Source of the DNA: Acidimicrobiia bacterium
GTDB taxonomy: Bacteria > Actinomycetota > Acidimicrobiia > IMCC26256 > DASPTH01
Reading direction: 5' to 3'
Length of the DNA: 64,000 nucleotides
NCBI GenBank assembly: GCA_040880805.1
Contig: JBBDHW010000043.1
Location: forward strand, 18,561 to 82,560
Part shown: in pieces, positions 25,563 to 33,923 of the stretch
How the letters are laid out: each line of letters opens with the position of its first letter
Numbering within the stretch: the first letter of the stretch is position 1
Made by a program: the position numbers and the translations under genes
The notes under the pieces: model-generated
What the model was told of the DNA's origin: nothing
The model's database searches: none
The model's input: the letters and a program-made list of their open reading frames with translations, nothing else

Positions 25563-25579
25563 CCCTTTGGACGAAACCC

Positions 25580-26446
25580 ATGCTTACCGAAGAAGACCTT
25601 GCTACTAACGTCGCGGCCGTGGCGACGGTGCCGGCCGAGGAGCCGAGCGCGCAGGAGGAGCCGGCCCGCGAGCTCGTGTTCGAGTTGCACGACGTCGAGG
25701 TGAGGTACAGCGGTCACACCGCCATTCGCGAGGTTGCCCTCGACGTCGCCGCGAAGGAGATCACGGCGTTCATCGGACCGTCGGGGTGCGGAAAAACCAC
25801 GGTGTTGCGTTGCCTGAACCGCATGCACGACATCACCCCCGGCGCGCAGGTGCTCGGATCGGTGAGGTACCACGGCGAAAACCTGTACGGACCCAAGGTC
25901 GACGCGGCCGAGGTGCGGCGTCGCATCGGCATGGTGTTCCAGAAACCCAATCCGTTCCCGAAGACGATCTTCGACAACGTCGCCTACGGCCCGAAGATCA
26001 ACGGACGGAAGCGCTCCGAGCTGTCCGACATCGTCGAGCACGCGCTGAACCGCGCTGCGCTGTGGGACGAGGTCAAGGACAAGCTCGAGCAGAGCGGTCT
26101 TTCGTTGTCGGGCGGGCAACAGCAACGTCTCTGCATCGCACGCGCGCTCGCGGTCGAGCCCGACGTCGTGCTCATGGACGAACCCTGTTCCTCGCTCGAT
26201 CCGATCGCAACCGCGCGCATCGAGGACCTCATGGAGGAGCTCAAGCGCGATTTCACGATCGTGATCGTCACACACAACATGCAGCAGGCGGCGCGCGTGT
26301 CGGATCGAACCGCGTTCTTCACCGCCGAAGTCGACGGCGAGGGACACCGGGTGGGGCGACTCGTCGAGTTCGACGTCACCGAGAGGCTGTTCACCGCACC
26401 GAGCGACCCTCGCACCGAGGGCTATATCACGGGACGGTTCGGCTGA
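25580..26446 (+). CDS. pstB: Phosphate ABC transporter ATP-binding protein
   Basis: 288 residues. Walker [11 protein letters not shown]-loop [15 protein letters not shown], signature LSGGQQQRL, Walker [14 protein letters not shown] and the switch His in [11 protein letters not shown] are all intact. The N-terminus carries an acidic 30-residue extension before the ABC core. It energises PstCA. ATG at 25580 begins 17 bases after pstA. The last 25 bases overlap the end of the convergent 66-residue gene. Confidence 0.96.
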   Translation: MLTEEDLATNVAAVATVPAEEPSAQEEPARELVFELHDVEVRYSGHTAIREVALDVAAKEITAFIGPSGCGKTTVLRCLNRMHDITPGAQVLGSVRYHGENLYGPKVDAAEVRRRIGMVFQKPNPFPKTIFDNVAYGPKINGRKRSELSDIVEHALNRAALWDEVKDKLEQSGLSLSGGQQQRLCIARALAVEPDVVLMDEPCSSLDPIATARIEDLMEELKRDFTIVIVTHNMQQAARVSDRTAFFTAEVDGEGHRVGRLVEFDVTERLFTAPSDPRTEGYITGRFG

Positions 26447-26622
26447 TCCGCGTCGGGGGCTTCCCGGTTCCGCGAATGGTTGTCGAGCCAGGACGCGAGC
26501 GCGAGCACCGCATACAGGACCGACAACGCGGCGGTGAACCACCGGTACTCACTCGGCGTCGGGGGTATGAGCACGGCGCACACGATCGCGGCACCGAGGA
26601 AGAAGAGCGCACGCTTGTCCAT
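26422..26622 (-). CDS. Small two-helix membrane protein downstream of pit
   Basis: 66 residues: two predicted membrane helices ([35 protein letters not shown]) and a charged tail. ATG at 26622 overlaps the pit stop (TGATG), so it is translated with pit. Its end overlaps the pstB 3' end on the other strand. Function unknown; the coupling suggests a role with the Pit transporter. Confidence 0.65.
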   Translation of the reverse strand: MDKRALFFLGAAIVCAVLIPPTPSEYRWFTAALSVLYAVLALASWLDNHSRNREAPDADQPNRPVI

Positions 26623-27614
26623 CAGAACGCTTCCAACACGAGGTACGAAAGCGCGGCTACCAGCGCGGCTCCGGGGATGGTGAAGGCCCACGCCCACACG
26701 ACACGCCCGGCAACACCCCAGCGCACGGCCGAGAGCCGTTGGCTCGCGCCCACGCCCACGATTCCGCCGGTGATGGTGTGCGTCGTCGACACCGGAATAC
26801 CGGCGACGGACGTGAAGAACAGCGTGCCGGCGGCTGCCGACTCCGCGCACACACCGCTCACCGGCTGGAGCCGTGTGAGCTTGGTGCCCATCGTCTTCAC
26901 GATGCGCCACCCACCGGTCAGCGTGCCGAGCGCGATCGCGGTGTGGGCTGACAGCACTACCCAGAGCGGCACGCTCGCGTTCGGCCCGAGCTCCTTGGTG
27001 GCGACGAGCAACGCGAGGATTACGCCCATCGTCTTCTGGGCGTCGTTGGCGCCGTGCCCGAGGCTGTACGCGCCGGCCGACAGGAGCTGCGTGCTACGGA
27101 ACCCGCGGTTCAGTCGCTCCACGCGGTGGTACCGGTGTACCAGCCACGACACACCGACCATGCTCACGAACGACAGCGCAAGGCCGGCGAGTGGCGCGAG
27201 CACGATGAACACCGCGATCGTGCGAAGTCCTTCCCACACCAGCACGCTGAACCCGGCCTTGGCCACCGCGGCGCCCACCATGCCACCGATCAGCGCGTGT
27301 GACGACGACGTGGGCAGCGCGAGGAAGAACGTGAAGAGGCTCCAGAGGATTGCGCCGATCAGCGCAGCGAAGATGACGCCGATCGACAGCACGCTCTGGT
27401 CGACCACGTCGTTCGCGATCGCGCTGGCCACGTGGGTGCCGAAGATCAGGAACGCGACGAAGTTGAAGAACGCGGCCCACGCCACCGCGAGCCGCGGTGA
27501 CAGCACACGCGTCGACACGACGGTCGCGATCGAGTTGGCGGCATCGTGGAATCCGTTGACGAAGTCGAATCCGAGCGCGACGACGACAACGAAGCAGAGT
27601 GCGGCAGTCTCCAC
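26622..27614 (-). CDS. pit: Inorganic phosphate transporter, Pit family
   Basis: 330 residues with about ten membrane helices and the two Pit signature repeats (GFDFVNGFHDAANSIATVVS; YSLGHGANDAQKTMGVILAL), plus LPTSSSHALIGGMVGA and IPVSTTHTITGGIVG. It is a low-affinity, ion-coupled phosphate symporter, complementing the Pst system next door. It follows the DUF47 gene by seven bases, a standard pairing. Confidence 0.94.
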   Translation of the reverse strand: METAALCFVVVVALGFDFVNGFHDAANSIATVVSTRVLSPRLAVAWAAFFNFVAFLIFGTHVASAIANDVVDQSVLSIGVIFAALIGAILWSLFTFFLALPTSSSHALIGGMVGAAVAKAGFSVLVWEGLRTIAVFIVLAPLAGLALSFVSMVGVSWLVHRYHRVERLNRGFRSTQLLSAGAYSLGHGANDAQKTMGVILALLVATKELGPNASVPLWVVLSAHTAIALGTLTGGWRIVKTMGTKLTRLQPVSGVCAESAAAGTLFFTSVAGIPVSTTHTITGGIVGVGASQRLSAVRWGVAGRVVWAWAFTIPGAALVAALSYLVLEAF

Positions 27615-27621
27615 GGCGCGA

Positions 27622-28269
27622 TTACGCGTGCTTCAAGACGATGCTCTCGACGATATCGGAGATGTTCTCGATCGCGTTCACCGAGGCCTCGATCGCCTCC
27701 ACGATGTCTTTCCACTTGAGCACGGCGAACGCCTTGAAGTCGCCGGAGAAGAGGTGGGCCACCGATCGGCGGTAGATGTGATCGGCCTCGGTCTCGAGCC
27801 GGCCGATCGTCTCGAGTTCGCCCTCGACGTCGCGCAACCGGGGGAGCTTGGCAACGAGCGCGACGTTCGCCTCGGCTGCCTTCACGAGGATGTCGACGAG
27901 GTCGCGCGCTTCGGGCAGCGGCTTCTCGACTCGGTGCAGCACCAACAGCTCGGCGGCTGCCTGCATCTCGTCGACAACGTCGTCGAGCTCCTCGGCGAGC
28001 GCGTGGATGTCTTCGCGGTCGAAGGGTGTGACGAAGCTCGAGTTGAGGCGCCGGAGGATCGTGCGTGTGAGCTCGTCGCCGCGGAGTTCGCAATCGGTCA
28101 CGAGGTTCACGAGCTTCTCGAGGTCGCGACTCCCGGACACGCTGCCGAGGTCGTCGGAGAACAGGTCGAGGAGCTCACGCAGACGCCGAGCGCATTCGGC
28201 CACGTTCTCGGCCGCTTCGTTGAACAGCGGGTAGAACCCGTCGTCGCGTGGGACGAGGCGGAACCGCAT
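27622..28269 (-). CDS. DUF47 (PhoU-like) Pit accessory protein
   Basis: 215 residues, all-helical, PhoU-related: FYPLFNEAAENVAECARRLR, LTRTILRRLNSSFVTPFDRE, then DIHALAEELDDVVDEM and DIVEAIEASVNAIENISDIV. DUF47 proteins occur with Pit transporters and are thought to regulate them. ATG at 28269 follows GGAGG. It heads the minus-strand operon DUF47-pit-66 aa, divergent from the kinase at 28338. Confidence 0.92.
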   Translation of the reverse strand: MRFRLVPRDDGFYPLFNEAAENVAECARRLRELLDLFSDDLGSVSGSRDLEKLVNLVTDCELRGDELTRTILRRLNSSFVTPFDREDIHALAEELDDVVDEMQAAAELLVLHRVEKPLPEARDLVDILVKAAEANVALVAKLPRLRDVEGELETIGRLETEADHIYRRSVAHLFSGDFKAFAVLKWKDIVEAIEASVNAIENISDIVESIVLKHA

Positions 28270-28337
28270 CGCCGAACCTCCAGGGAGCGTCTCGGAACCG
28301 TAACCTCTGAGCGAAGCCTCCGCGCGAACCGGAACCC

Positions 28338-29453
28338 ATGACACCTCGCCGCCGAGAGCAGCCTTCGATCGCCGCCCTGGAACGGATCGCGGCGGATTCC
28401 ACGACCGCCGCCAACCGTTCCCGCTCCCAACGCGACCGTCTCGCGGCGGTGCTGTCGAGCTCGGCGGAGGGCGTCGTGGTCGTCGATGCCGACGGCATCG
28501 AGGTCTTCCGCAACGCGGCCGCGGCGCGCTTCCGCCATGCCCGTCACGCGGATGCAGTGGCCGAGAGCACCATCACGTCGTTGCTCGAGCGCGCCCTGGC
28601 TGGCGAGACGTGTGAGCACGAGCTGCACCTGTTCGGACCGCCACCTGCCGTCCTCCATCTGCGCGCGCTACCCCTGTCCGAAGGTGGCGTGCCCCTCGGC
28701 GCCGCGGTGCTCGTGCACGATGTTTCGGAGATCCATCGGGTCGAGAGCGTCCGGCGTGACTTCGTCGCCAATGTGAGCCACGAGCTGAAGACGCCGATCG
28801 GCGGGCTCGAGCTCCTCGCCGAGACGCTCGCGTCGGAATCCAAGCCTGCCGTGATACGCCCGCTCGCCGAGCGCATGGTGAAGGAGGCCGAGCGGCTGGG
28901 GCGCATTGTCGACGACCTCCTCGACCTGAGCATCATCGAGACGCAGGCGTCGCCGGCTCGCGACCCGATCCGCGCGACGACGCTGCTCGAGGAAGCGGTC
29001 GATCGCATGCGGCCGGTGGCGTCGGCACAGGACATCAAGATCCGGCTGCGCGACGACGCCGAGGACGCGGTGGTGGCGTGCGATCGGCGGCAGATCGTGA
29101 GCGCGATCGCGAACCTGCTCGATAACGCGATCAAGTACTCGGAGCCGAAAAGCGTTGTGGACGTGAGCGCCCACGTCAACGACGGCGCCTTCGAGCTCTC
29201 GGTGCGCGACGAGGGCATCGGGATACCGAAGCGCGACCTCGAGCGAATCTTCGAGCGCTTCTACCGAGTCGACCAGGCGCGGAGCCGCGCTACCGGGGGG
29301 ACCGGGCTGGGGCTTGCGATTGTGCGACACGTTGCGCAGGCCCACGGCGGCGACGTCACCGTCGAGTCAGTCGAGGGACAAGGTTCGACCTTCCGCTTGA
29401 GGCTGCCGCTCGACACCGTGGGTGATACGCAGCTCGCTTCCGAGGAGCCGTGA
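28338..29453 (+). CDS. Sensor histidine kinase, PhoR/SenX3-like but without membrane segments
   Basis: 371 residues. A PAS-like domain (about 35-130: LSSSAEGVVVVDADGIEVFR) is followed by the H-box DFVANVSHELKTPIGGLELL, N-box ANLLDNAIKYS, G1 DEGIGIP, F-box FERFYRVDQ and G2 GGTGLGLAIV. Mycobacterial SenX3 and E. coli PhoR have N-terminal membrane helices; here the N-terminus is basic and polar, so the kinase should be soluble. It probably reads phosphate status through PhoU and Pst. Its stop overlaps the response-regulator start. Confidence 0.9.
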   Translation: MTPRRREQPSIAALERIAADSTTAANRSRSQRDRLAAVLSSSAEGVVVVDADGIEVFRNAAAARFRHARHADAVAESTITSLLERALAGETCEHELHLFGPPPAVLHLRALPLSEGGVPLGAAVLVHDVSEIHRVESVRRDFVANVSHELKTPIGGLELLAETLASESKPAVIRPLAERMVKEAERLGRIVDDLLDLSIIETQASPARDPIRATTLLEEAVDRMRPVASAQDIKIRLRDDAEDAVVACDRRQIVSAIANLLDNAIKYSEPKSVVDVSAHVNDGAFELSVRDEGIGIPKRDLERIFERFYRVDQARSRATGGTGLGLAIVRHVAQAHGGDVTVESVEGQGSTFRLRLPLDTVGDTQLASEEP

Positions 29454-30154
29454 TGGCGGACGCGCCTTTGATCCTTGTTGTCGACGACGAGCAGTCATAC
29501 CGCGACGCGCTGCGCGTCGCGCTCGAACGGGAGGGCTTCCGCGTGGAGGTGGCGGCCGACGGGGCGGAAGCGATCCAGAAATTCGACGCGGTGCGACCCC
29601 AGCTCGTGCTCCTCGACCTGATGCTGCCGCGCATCTCAGGAGTCGATGTGTGCCGCGAGTTGCGCACGCGCTCGCAGGTCCCGATCATCATGGTGACGGC
29701 TCGCAACGCCGAGATCGACGCGGTCGTGGGGCTCGAGATCGGCGCCGACGACTACGTGACCAAGCCGTTCCGCCTGCGTGAGCTCGTGGCGCGCGTGCGC
29801 GCCGCGTTGCGGCGCGGCCGCCCGGACGACGCTGGCTTCGACGAGCACGGTGATGTGCTCGAAGTGGGCGACGTGCGCCTCGATGCCGCGCGCCACGATG
29901 TCGCGGTGCGCGGCGAGCGCGTCGCACTGCCGCTGAAGGAGTTCGAGCTGCTCGAACTGCTGCTCGCGAATGCCGGGCGCGTGCTCACCCGCGACGTGCT
30001 CATCGATCGCGTGTGGGGCCCCAACTACTACGGCGACACGAGGACGCTCGACGTGCACGTGAAGCGGCTTCGCGCCAAGGTCGAGGACGATCCTGCGCAC
30101 CCGGAGCGCATCGTCACCGTCCGCGGCGTCGGTTACCGCTACGAGCAAGGCTGA
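29453..30154 (+). CDS. OmpR-family response regulator (RegX3/PhoP-like)
   Basis: 233 residues. The receiver domain has acidic pair VVDDE, phospho-acceptor Asp in LVLLDLMLPRISG, Thr in IIMVTARNAE and Lys in DDYVTKPF. The winged-helix DNA-binding domain follows (LPLKEFELLELLLANAGRVL, then RTLDVHVKRLRAKVEDDP). It is coupled to the kinase through GTGATGG; GTG at 29450 is an alternative start. Likely the activator acting at the Pho box before pstS. Confidence 0.92.
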   Translation: MADAPLILVVDDEQSYRDALRVALEREGFRVEVAADGAEAIQKFDAVRPQLVLLDLMLPRISGVDVCRELRTRSQVPIIMVTARNAEIDAVVGLEIGADDYVTKPFRLRELVARVRAALRRGRPDDAGFDEHGDVLEVGDVRLDAARHDVAVRGERVALPLKEFELLELLLANAGRVLTRDVLIDRVWGPNYYGDTRTLDVHVKRLRAKVEDDPAHPERIVTVRGVGYRYEQG

Positions 30155-30170
30155 TCCGGACCAGGATCAG
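30151..30170. terminator. Inverted repeat between convergent genes
   Basis: CTGATCC (30151-30157) and GGATCAG (30164-30170) form a perfect seven-base stem with a six-base loop. It contains the stop codon of the response regulator and the stop of the convergent peroxiredoxin. No T-run is present, so use as a bidirectional terminator is only possible. Confidence 0.35.
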
Positions 30171-30625
30171 CTCACCTTGGCCAGCGCGGCCTCGTACTCC
30201 GCTTTGGCGCGGGGGGTGGCGAGGTCGGGTGACGCGAACGTGTCAACGACCACGCCGTCCTTGTCGAGCACGAACGTGGCTCGGTTCGCGCAACCGAGTG
30301 CCTCGTTGAACACGCCGTAGGCCTTGGCCGCCGCGCCGTGGGGCCAGAAGTCGCTCAGAACGGGGAACGTGAAGCCCTGCTGCCCCGCCCACGTTCGTTG
30401 CGCGTGGCGGGTGTCGCAGGAGATCGCGAGCACCTGCGCGCCGGAACGCTCGAACGCCGACGGGTCGTCGCGGATCTCGCACAGCTCGCCCTGGCACACA
30501 CCGGTGAAGGTGAACGGGTAGAAGACGATCACGACCGGCTGGCCTCGGAACGACGACAGCGTGACGTCGTTGCCGTCTTGGTCTTTCAGGGTCAGGTCGG
30601 GGGCGGTGTCGCCGACTGCGATCAT
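30167..30625 (-). CDS. Peroxiredoxin, AhpE-like
   Basis: 152 residues with thioredoxin-fold peroxiredoxin features: GDTAPDLTLKDQDGNDVTLS, peroxidatic Cys in PFTFTGVCQGELCEI (T-x-x-C) and a catalytic Arg in ANRATFVLDKDG. It reduces peroxides and peroxynitrite. A second Cys three residues after the peroxidatic Cys is notable. ATG at 30625 follows GAGGAG. It lies between the Pho regulator and the arsenic operon; arsenic causes oxidative stress, but an operon link is not shown (50-base gap). Confidence 0.9.
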   Translation of the reverse strand: MIAVGDTAPDLTLKDQDGNDVTLSSFRGQPVVIVFYPFTFTGVCQGELCEIRDDPSAFERSGAQVLAISCDTRHAQRTWAGQQGFTFPVLSDFWPHGAAAKAYGVFNEALGCANRATFVLDKDGVVVDTFASPDLATPRAKAEYEAALAKVS

Positions 30626-30675
30626 CGATGCTCCTCGGCTCGGGGCTCGGCACGCTAGTGCCGCGCTCGCGCTGA

Positions 30676-31086
30676 TCAGCTCGTCGGTACGTCCAGGCTT
30701 TCGAGCAGCGCCCGAACCCGCCGCGCGATCTCGTCGCGGATGGGTCGCACCGCGTCGACGTCCTGGCCGGCGGGATCGTCGAGCTCCCAGTCTTCGTAGC
30801 GCTTTCCCGGGAACAACGGGCACGCGTCACCACAGCCCATGGTGACGACCACATCAGCGGCCTGCACGATCTCGTCGGTCCACGGCTTCGGGAACTCGCT
30901 GCTGATATCGATCCCGACCTCGGCCATCGCCGCGACCGCCGCGGGGTTCACCTCGTTTCCCGGCTCCGAGCCACCCGACCACGCGACCGCGCGGTCACCC
31001 GCCAGGTGTTGGAACCACCCGAGCGCCATCTGCGAGCGCCCCGCGTTGTGGACGCACAGGAACAGGACGGTGGGCCTATCCGTCAT
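30676..31086 (-). CDS. arsC: Arsenate reductase, LMW-phosphatase type
   Basis: 136 residues. The phosphatase P-loop FLCVHNAGRSQMA (C-x5-R) near residue 11 and the second and third Cys in TMGCGDACPLFPGKRYEDW match the three-cysteine relay of the pI258-type enzyme, which reduces arsenate to arsenite with thioredoxin. Overlaps the upstream channel gene by 11 bases. Last gene of the minus-strand arsenic operon. Confidence 0.93.
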   Translation of the reverse strand: MTDRPTVLFLCVHNAGRSQMALGWFQHLAGDRAVAWSGGSEPGNEVNPAAVAAMAEVGIDISSEFPKPWTDEIVQAADVVVTMGCGDACPLFPGKRYEDWELDDPAGQDVDAVRPIRDEIARRVRALLESLDVPTS

Positions 31087-31774
31087 GGGGCATGACGAGG
31101 TCTTTCGCGGGGATGTCGGGGCGCAGGAAGCGAGCCAGCGCGACTGCGAGGAGCGCGCCTGCGACCTGGGCGACGACGAACGGCGGGACGCTACTCGGCG
31201 CGATGCCGGCGAAGGTGTTGGTGAGTGACCGGCCGATTGTGACCGCGGGGTTGGCAAAGCTCGTGGAAGACGTGAACCAGTACGCGGCGGCGATGTAACC
31301 GCCCACCGCGAACGCGGCCACCTGCGCGCGTCCGGCGCGCACGACGCCGAGGATCACGAGGAGCAACCCGAACGTCGCGATCACCTCGCTGAACCAGAGC
31401 GCGCCCGACGATCGTGTGTGCGTGGAAACGGTGACCGCGGGAAGCTCGAACATCAAGTTCGCGACCATGGCGCCGACGGACGCGCCCACGACTTGTGCCG
31501 CCATGTACACGAGCGCTTCAAGGGTCTCGATGCCGCCGAGCACGCGGTCGGCCAGCGTGACCACCGGATTGAAGTGCGCGCCCGATACCGGTCCGAGCGC
31601 GAGGATCAGCGCCACGAGCGCCGCGCCCGTCGCGATCGAGTTCTCGAGGAGCTCGATGCCGATGTCGTCGGGTGAGAGGCGCTGCGCGTAGATCCCGGAG
31701 CCGACGACGGCCGCAACGAGCAGCGCGGTGCCGACGGCCTCCGCCGTCGCGCGTCGCGCGAGGTCGACGTTCAA
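31076..31774 (-). CDS. MIP-family channel (aquaglyceroporin), arsenite exit candidate
   Basis: 232 residues, six membrane helices and the two NPA-type half-helices (SGAHFNPVVTLADRV; SFANPAVTIGRSLTNTF), the first with Val in place of Ala. The conserved Arg follows the second. In Sinorhizobium an AqpS channel paired with ArsC lets arsenite leave down its gradient; no ArsB or Acr3 pump is present here, so the same arrangement is inferred. TTG at 31774 starts seven bases after the ArsI-like stop, which favours it over longer readings. Confidence 0.85.
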   Translation of the reverse strand: MNVDLARRATAEAVGTALLVAAVVGSGIYAQRLSPDDIGIELLENSIATGAALVALILALGPVSGAHFNPVVTLADRVLGGIETLEALVYMAAQVVGASVGAMVANLMFELPAVTVSTHTRSSGALWFSEVIATFGLLLVILGVVRAGRAQVAAFAVGGYIAAAYWFTSSTSFANPAVTIGRSLTNTFAGIAPSSVPPFVVAQVAGALLAVALARFLRPDIPAKDLVMPHDG

Positions 31775-31781
31775 TGCGGAT

Positions 31782-32237
31782 CTAACTGCAACGGCTGGAC
31801 GACTCGGGTGCGTCTGCGCAGCAGAGCGCGTCGCTCGCAGGATCCACGGTACGCAGTTCACCGGGCGCCATCTCCACGTCGGCGAGCACGGTGTAGATCT
31901 CCCACGGACGCTGGTCGGGCGCGTCGACCCAGACCTTGTCTTGCACCGCGTAGCAGCAGGCAACCCCGTCCTCCGTCGCGGTGGGGAGGTCCTCGCCCCG
32001 CAACCGAGCGTCAGTGGCCGCGACTTCTTCCGTGGTCTCGACTTCGACGCCGAGGTGGTTCAGTGACCCGGGTTCGCCGTGTCCCTCGATCAGCACGAGC
32101 TTCAGTGGGGGGTCGCTGACGGCGAAGTTGGCGTAGCCGGGCCGGACCTTGGCGGGTTCGGTGGCGAAGAGCTTGGAATAGAAGCTGATCGCCTCGTCGA
32201 GGTCGGACACGTTGAGGGCGAGTTGGACCCTGCTCAT
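31782..32237 (-). CDS. ArsI/CadI-like glyoxalase-fold protein (C-As lyase type)
   Basis: 151 residues of the vicinal-oxygen-chelate fold: VQLALNVSDLDEAISFYSKL, ANFAVSDPPLKLVLIE, NHLGVEVETTEEV, then the vicinal pair in GVACCYAVQDKVWV and PWEIYTVLADVE. The Cys-Cys pair is the trivalent arsenic site of ArsI lyases, which cleave methyl-arsenic bonds; CadI proteins share it. A second CC (ALCCADAPE) sits at the C-terminus. ATG at 32237 follows GGAG. First gene of the operon, divergent from arsR. Confidence 0.88.
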   Translation of the reverse strand: MSRVQLALNVSDLDEAISFYSKLFATEPAKVRPGYANFAVSDPPLKLVLIEGHGEPGSLNHLGVEVETTEEVAATDARLRGEDLPTATEDGVACCYAVQDKVWVDAPDQRPWEIYTVLADVEMAPGELRTVDPASDALCCADAPESSSRCS

Positions 32238-32257
32238 CACTTGCTCCAGTCGGTGCT

Positions 32258-32301
32258 GATACATTGGCGAATGTCGATTGATTGATCGTAGCCGATGTAT
32301 C
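32258..32301. promoter_or_regulatory. Candidate ArsR operator between arsI and arsR
   Basis: Arms GATACATTGGC (32258-32268) and GCCGATGTATC (32291-32301) are inverted with one mismatch in eleven. The AT-richer centre holds CGAT-N6-ATCG. The site lies in the divergent promoter region, so one repressor could control both directions. Confidence 0.55.
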
Positions 32302-32312
32302 GATGGGTGTCA

Positions 32313-32654
32313 ATGTCTCAGCCTGAGCCAGCCGCCGGTTGTTGTGCCTCGGTGCTCGCGGCGCCGCTGGCAGAGCACGATGCCGAGGATCTCGCCCGGG
32401 TGTTCGCCGCGCTCGGGGACCCCGTCCGCCTCCGCCTCCTCAGCCTCGTCGCGGATGCCGGTGAGATCTGCTCGTGTGACCTCCTCGTGCCGCTCGGCAA
32501 GGCGCAGCCGACGGTGTCGCATCACACGAAGGTGCTCGCCGACGTCGGGCTCATCGTGGGCGAGAAGCGTGGCCGCTGGGTGTGGTGGCGCATCGTGCCC
32601 GAGCGGGTCGCGGCGGTGCGCGGCGCGCTCGAACGCGAGCGTGCGTCAGCCTGA
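32313..32654 (+). CDS. arsR: ArsR-family metalloregulator
   Basis: 113 residues of winged helix-turn-helix type: VFAALGDPVRLRLLSLVADA, the metal motif GEICSCDLLVPLG (C-x-C as in ELCVCDL-type repressors) and recognition helix QPTVSHHTKVLADVGL. Arsenite binding to the Cys pair releases the operator. ATG at 32313 is preferred; an in-frame ATG at 32295 lies inside the proposed operator. Its 3' end overlaps the convergent surE by nine bases. Confidence 0.92.
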   Translation: MSQPEPAAGCCASVLAAPLAEHDAEDLARVFAALGDPVRLRLLSLVADAGEICSCDLLVPLGKAQPTVSHHTKVLADVGLIVGEKRGRWVWWRIVPERVAAVRGALERERASA

Positions 32655-33431
32655 CGGCTGGTCGCGCAGCGCCGACGACACCGCTTCCGCGGCGCCGGTC
32701 AACCGCGCGCGGACCACACTCATCAGTGGCGTGACCGCGACGTAACCGTCGCGGATGATCGCGACGTCGGTCCCGGGCGCGGCATCCGCGCGTCCCTGGA
32801 ACTCGAGCTTGAGATCGCCTCCCGACGCGTCGGCTGACGCGATCCACACCTCGCCATGGGGTGCGAGCTCCGCCTCACGGACGCCCTTCATCTCGTGCAT
32901 CGGCAGGTTCGGGACATTGACGTTGAGGACGCGCGGCATCCCGCCATCGGGCTTCGCAACCCATTCCACCGCCGCCGCCGCGAACGCGGCCGCGGTGTCC
33001 CAGTGGTACTCGTGCTCGGTGTTCCACGGCAGGCTCACCGCCAGTGCGGGAATGTCGAGGCCGGCAGCAGTGAGGGCGGCGCCGACGGTGCCCGAGTGGA
33101 TCACGAGGTGCCCGGTGTTCGCGCCGGGATTGACCCCCGACGCGACGAGATCAGGAGGATCGCCGAAGGCACCGAGGGCCGCGCCCAGCACCGCGGTGGC
33201 GGGCGGCGCGTCGAGCGCGTGCACGGGCACGCCGGGCAGATCCGGCCAGTGGTGACGGACGACCTCCGGCGGCTCGGTGCCGAAGAGCTTGCCGATCGCG
33301 GCACCGGAGCCACTGCGGTCACTGGAGGGCGCGACCACTATGACGTCGTGGCCGTCGGCGACGAGCGCGGCGGCAAGGGATTTGATGCCGGGAGCGTCGA
33401 CACCGTCGTCGTTCGTGACGAGGATCCGCAC
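32646..33431 (-). CDS. surE: 5'/3'-nucleotidase SurE
   Basis: 261 residues. The N-terminal MRILVTNDDGVDAPGI carries the metal-binding Asp pair, followed by VVAPSSDRSGSGAAI (Ser ligand) and DLVASGVNPGANTG (Asn ligand). SurE dephosphorylates nucleoside monophosphates and can act on short polyphosphate, which fits the surroundings. Length is normal. It is followed upstream on its strand by the split MutT1 pair. Confidence 0.94.
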   Translation of the reverse strand: MRILVTNDDGVDAPGIKSLAAALVADGHDVIVVAPSSDRSGSGAAIGKLFGTEPPEVVRHHWPDLPGVPVHALDAPPATAVLGAALGAFGDPPDLVASGVNPGANTGHLVIHSGTVGAALTAAGLDIPALAVSLPWNTEHEYHWDTAAAFAAAAVEWVAKPDGGMPRVLNVNVPNLPMHEMKGVREAELAPHGEVWIASADASGGDLKLEFQGRADAAPGTDVAIIRDGYVAVTPLMSVVRARLTGAAEAVSSALRDQPSG

Positions 33432-33461
33432 CGGCTCACCGTAGTTGCCGGGAGCAGAGCG

Positions 33462-33923
33462 TTATGCAGCTCGCGGTGGGAGGTAGTGCGCGCCGAAGAT
33501 GTCACCGTCGCGGGTGTCGAGCACCCAGATGGAACCCTTCTCGAGGCGTTCGTCGTCGATCGGCACGCCGGCGCGCTCCAGGTGGCCGATCACGTTGGCG
33601 ACGACGTCGCCGTGCGTGCAGAGCGCGGCCGTTTCGGCCGTGACCTTCTCGAGCAGTCGGAGCGTGTCGGTGAGCGATGCGCCCTCTGCGAGCGCGTCGG
33701 ACAACTCGAGGGGAAGGCGCAGGCGCTGCGCGAGCGGATCGAGTGTCTGACGGCATCGCACGAAGGGGCTCGAGACGAGCTGCTGTACTCCCGCGTCGAC
33801 CAGTGCATCGGCGATGCTCTCCGCCTGGCGATGACCCGCCGTCGCCAGGGGGCGGAGGTCGTCATCGGCCGACCAGCCGCGGCGGCTCCCCGCCTTGGCG
33901 TGGCGAACGAGGTAGATGGTCAC
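33462..33923 (-). CDS. SixA-type histidine phosphatase (second half of a split MutT1)
   Basis: 153 residues. IYLVRHAKAGSR holds the catalytic RHG-like motif (RHA), then GHRQAESIADALVDAGVQQL, SSPFVRCRQTLDPL with the second Arg, and CTHGDVVANV with the second His. Mycobacterial MutT1 is one chain with a Nudix domain followed by this domain; here the two are adjacent genes overlapping by four bases in the same order. GTG at 33923 follows GGAGG. Confidence 0.88.
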   Translation of the reverse strand: MTIYLVRHAKAGSRRGWSADDDLRPLATAGHRQAESIADALVDAGVQQLVSSPFVRCRQTLDPLAQRLRLPLELSDALAEGASLTDTLRLLEKVTAETAALCTHGDVVANVIGHLERAGVPIDDERLEKGSIWVLDTRDGDIFGAHYLPPRAA

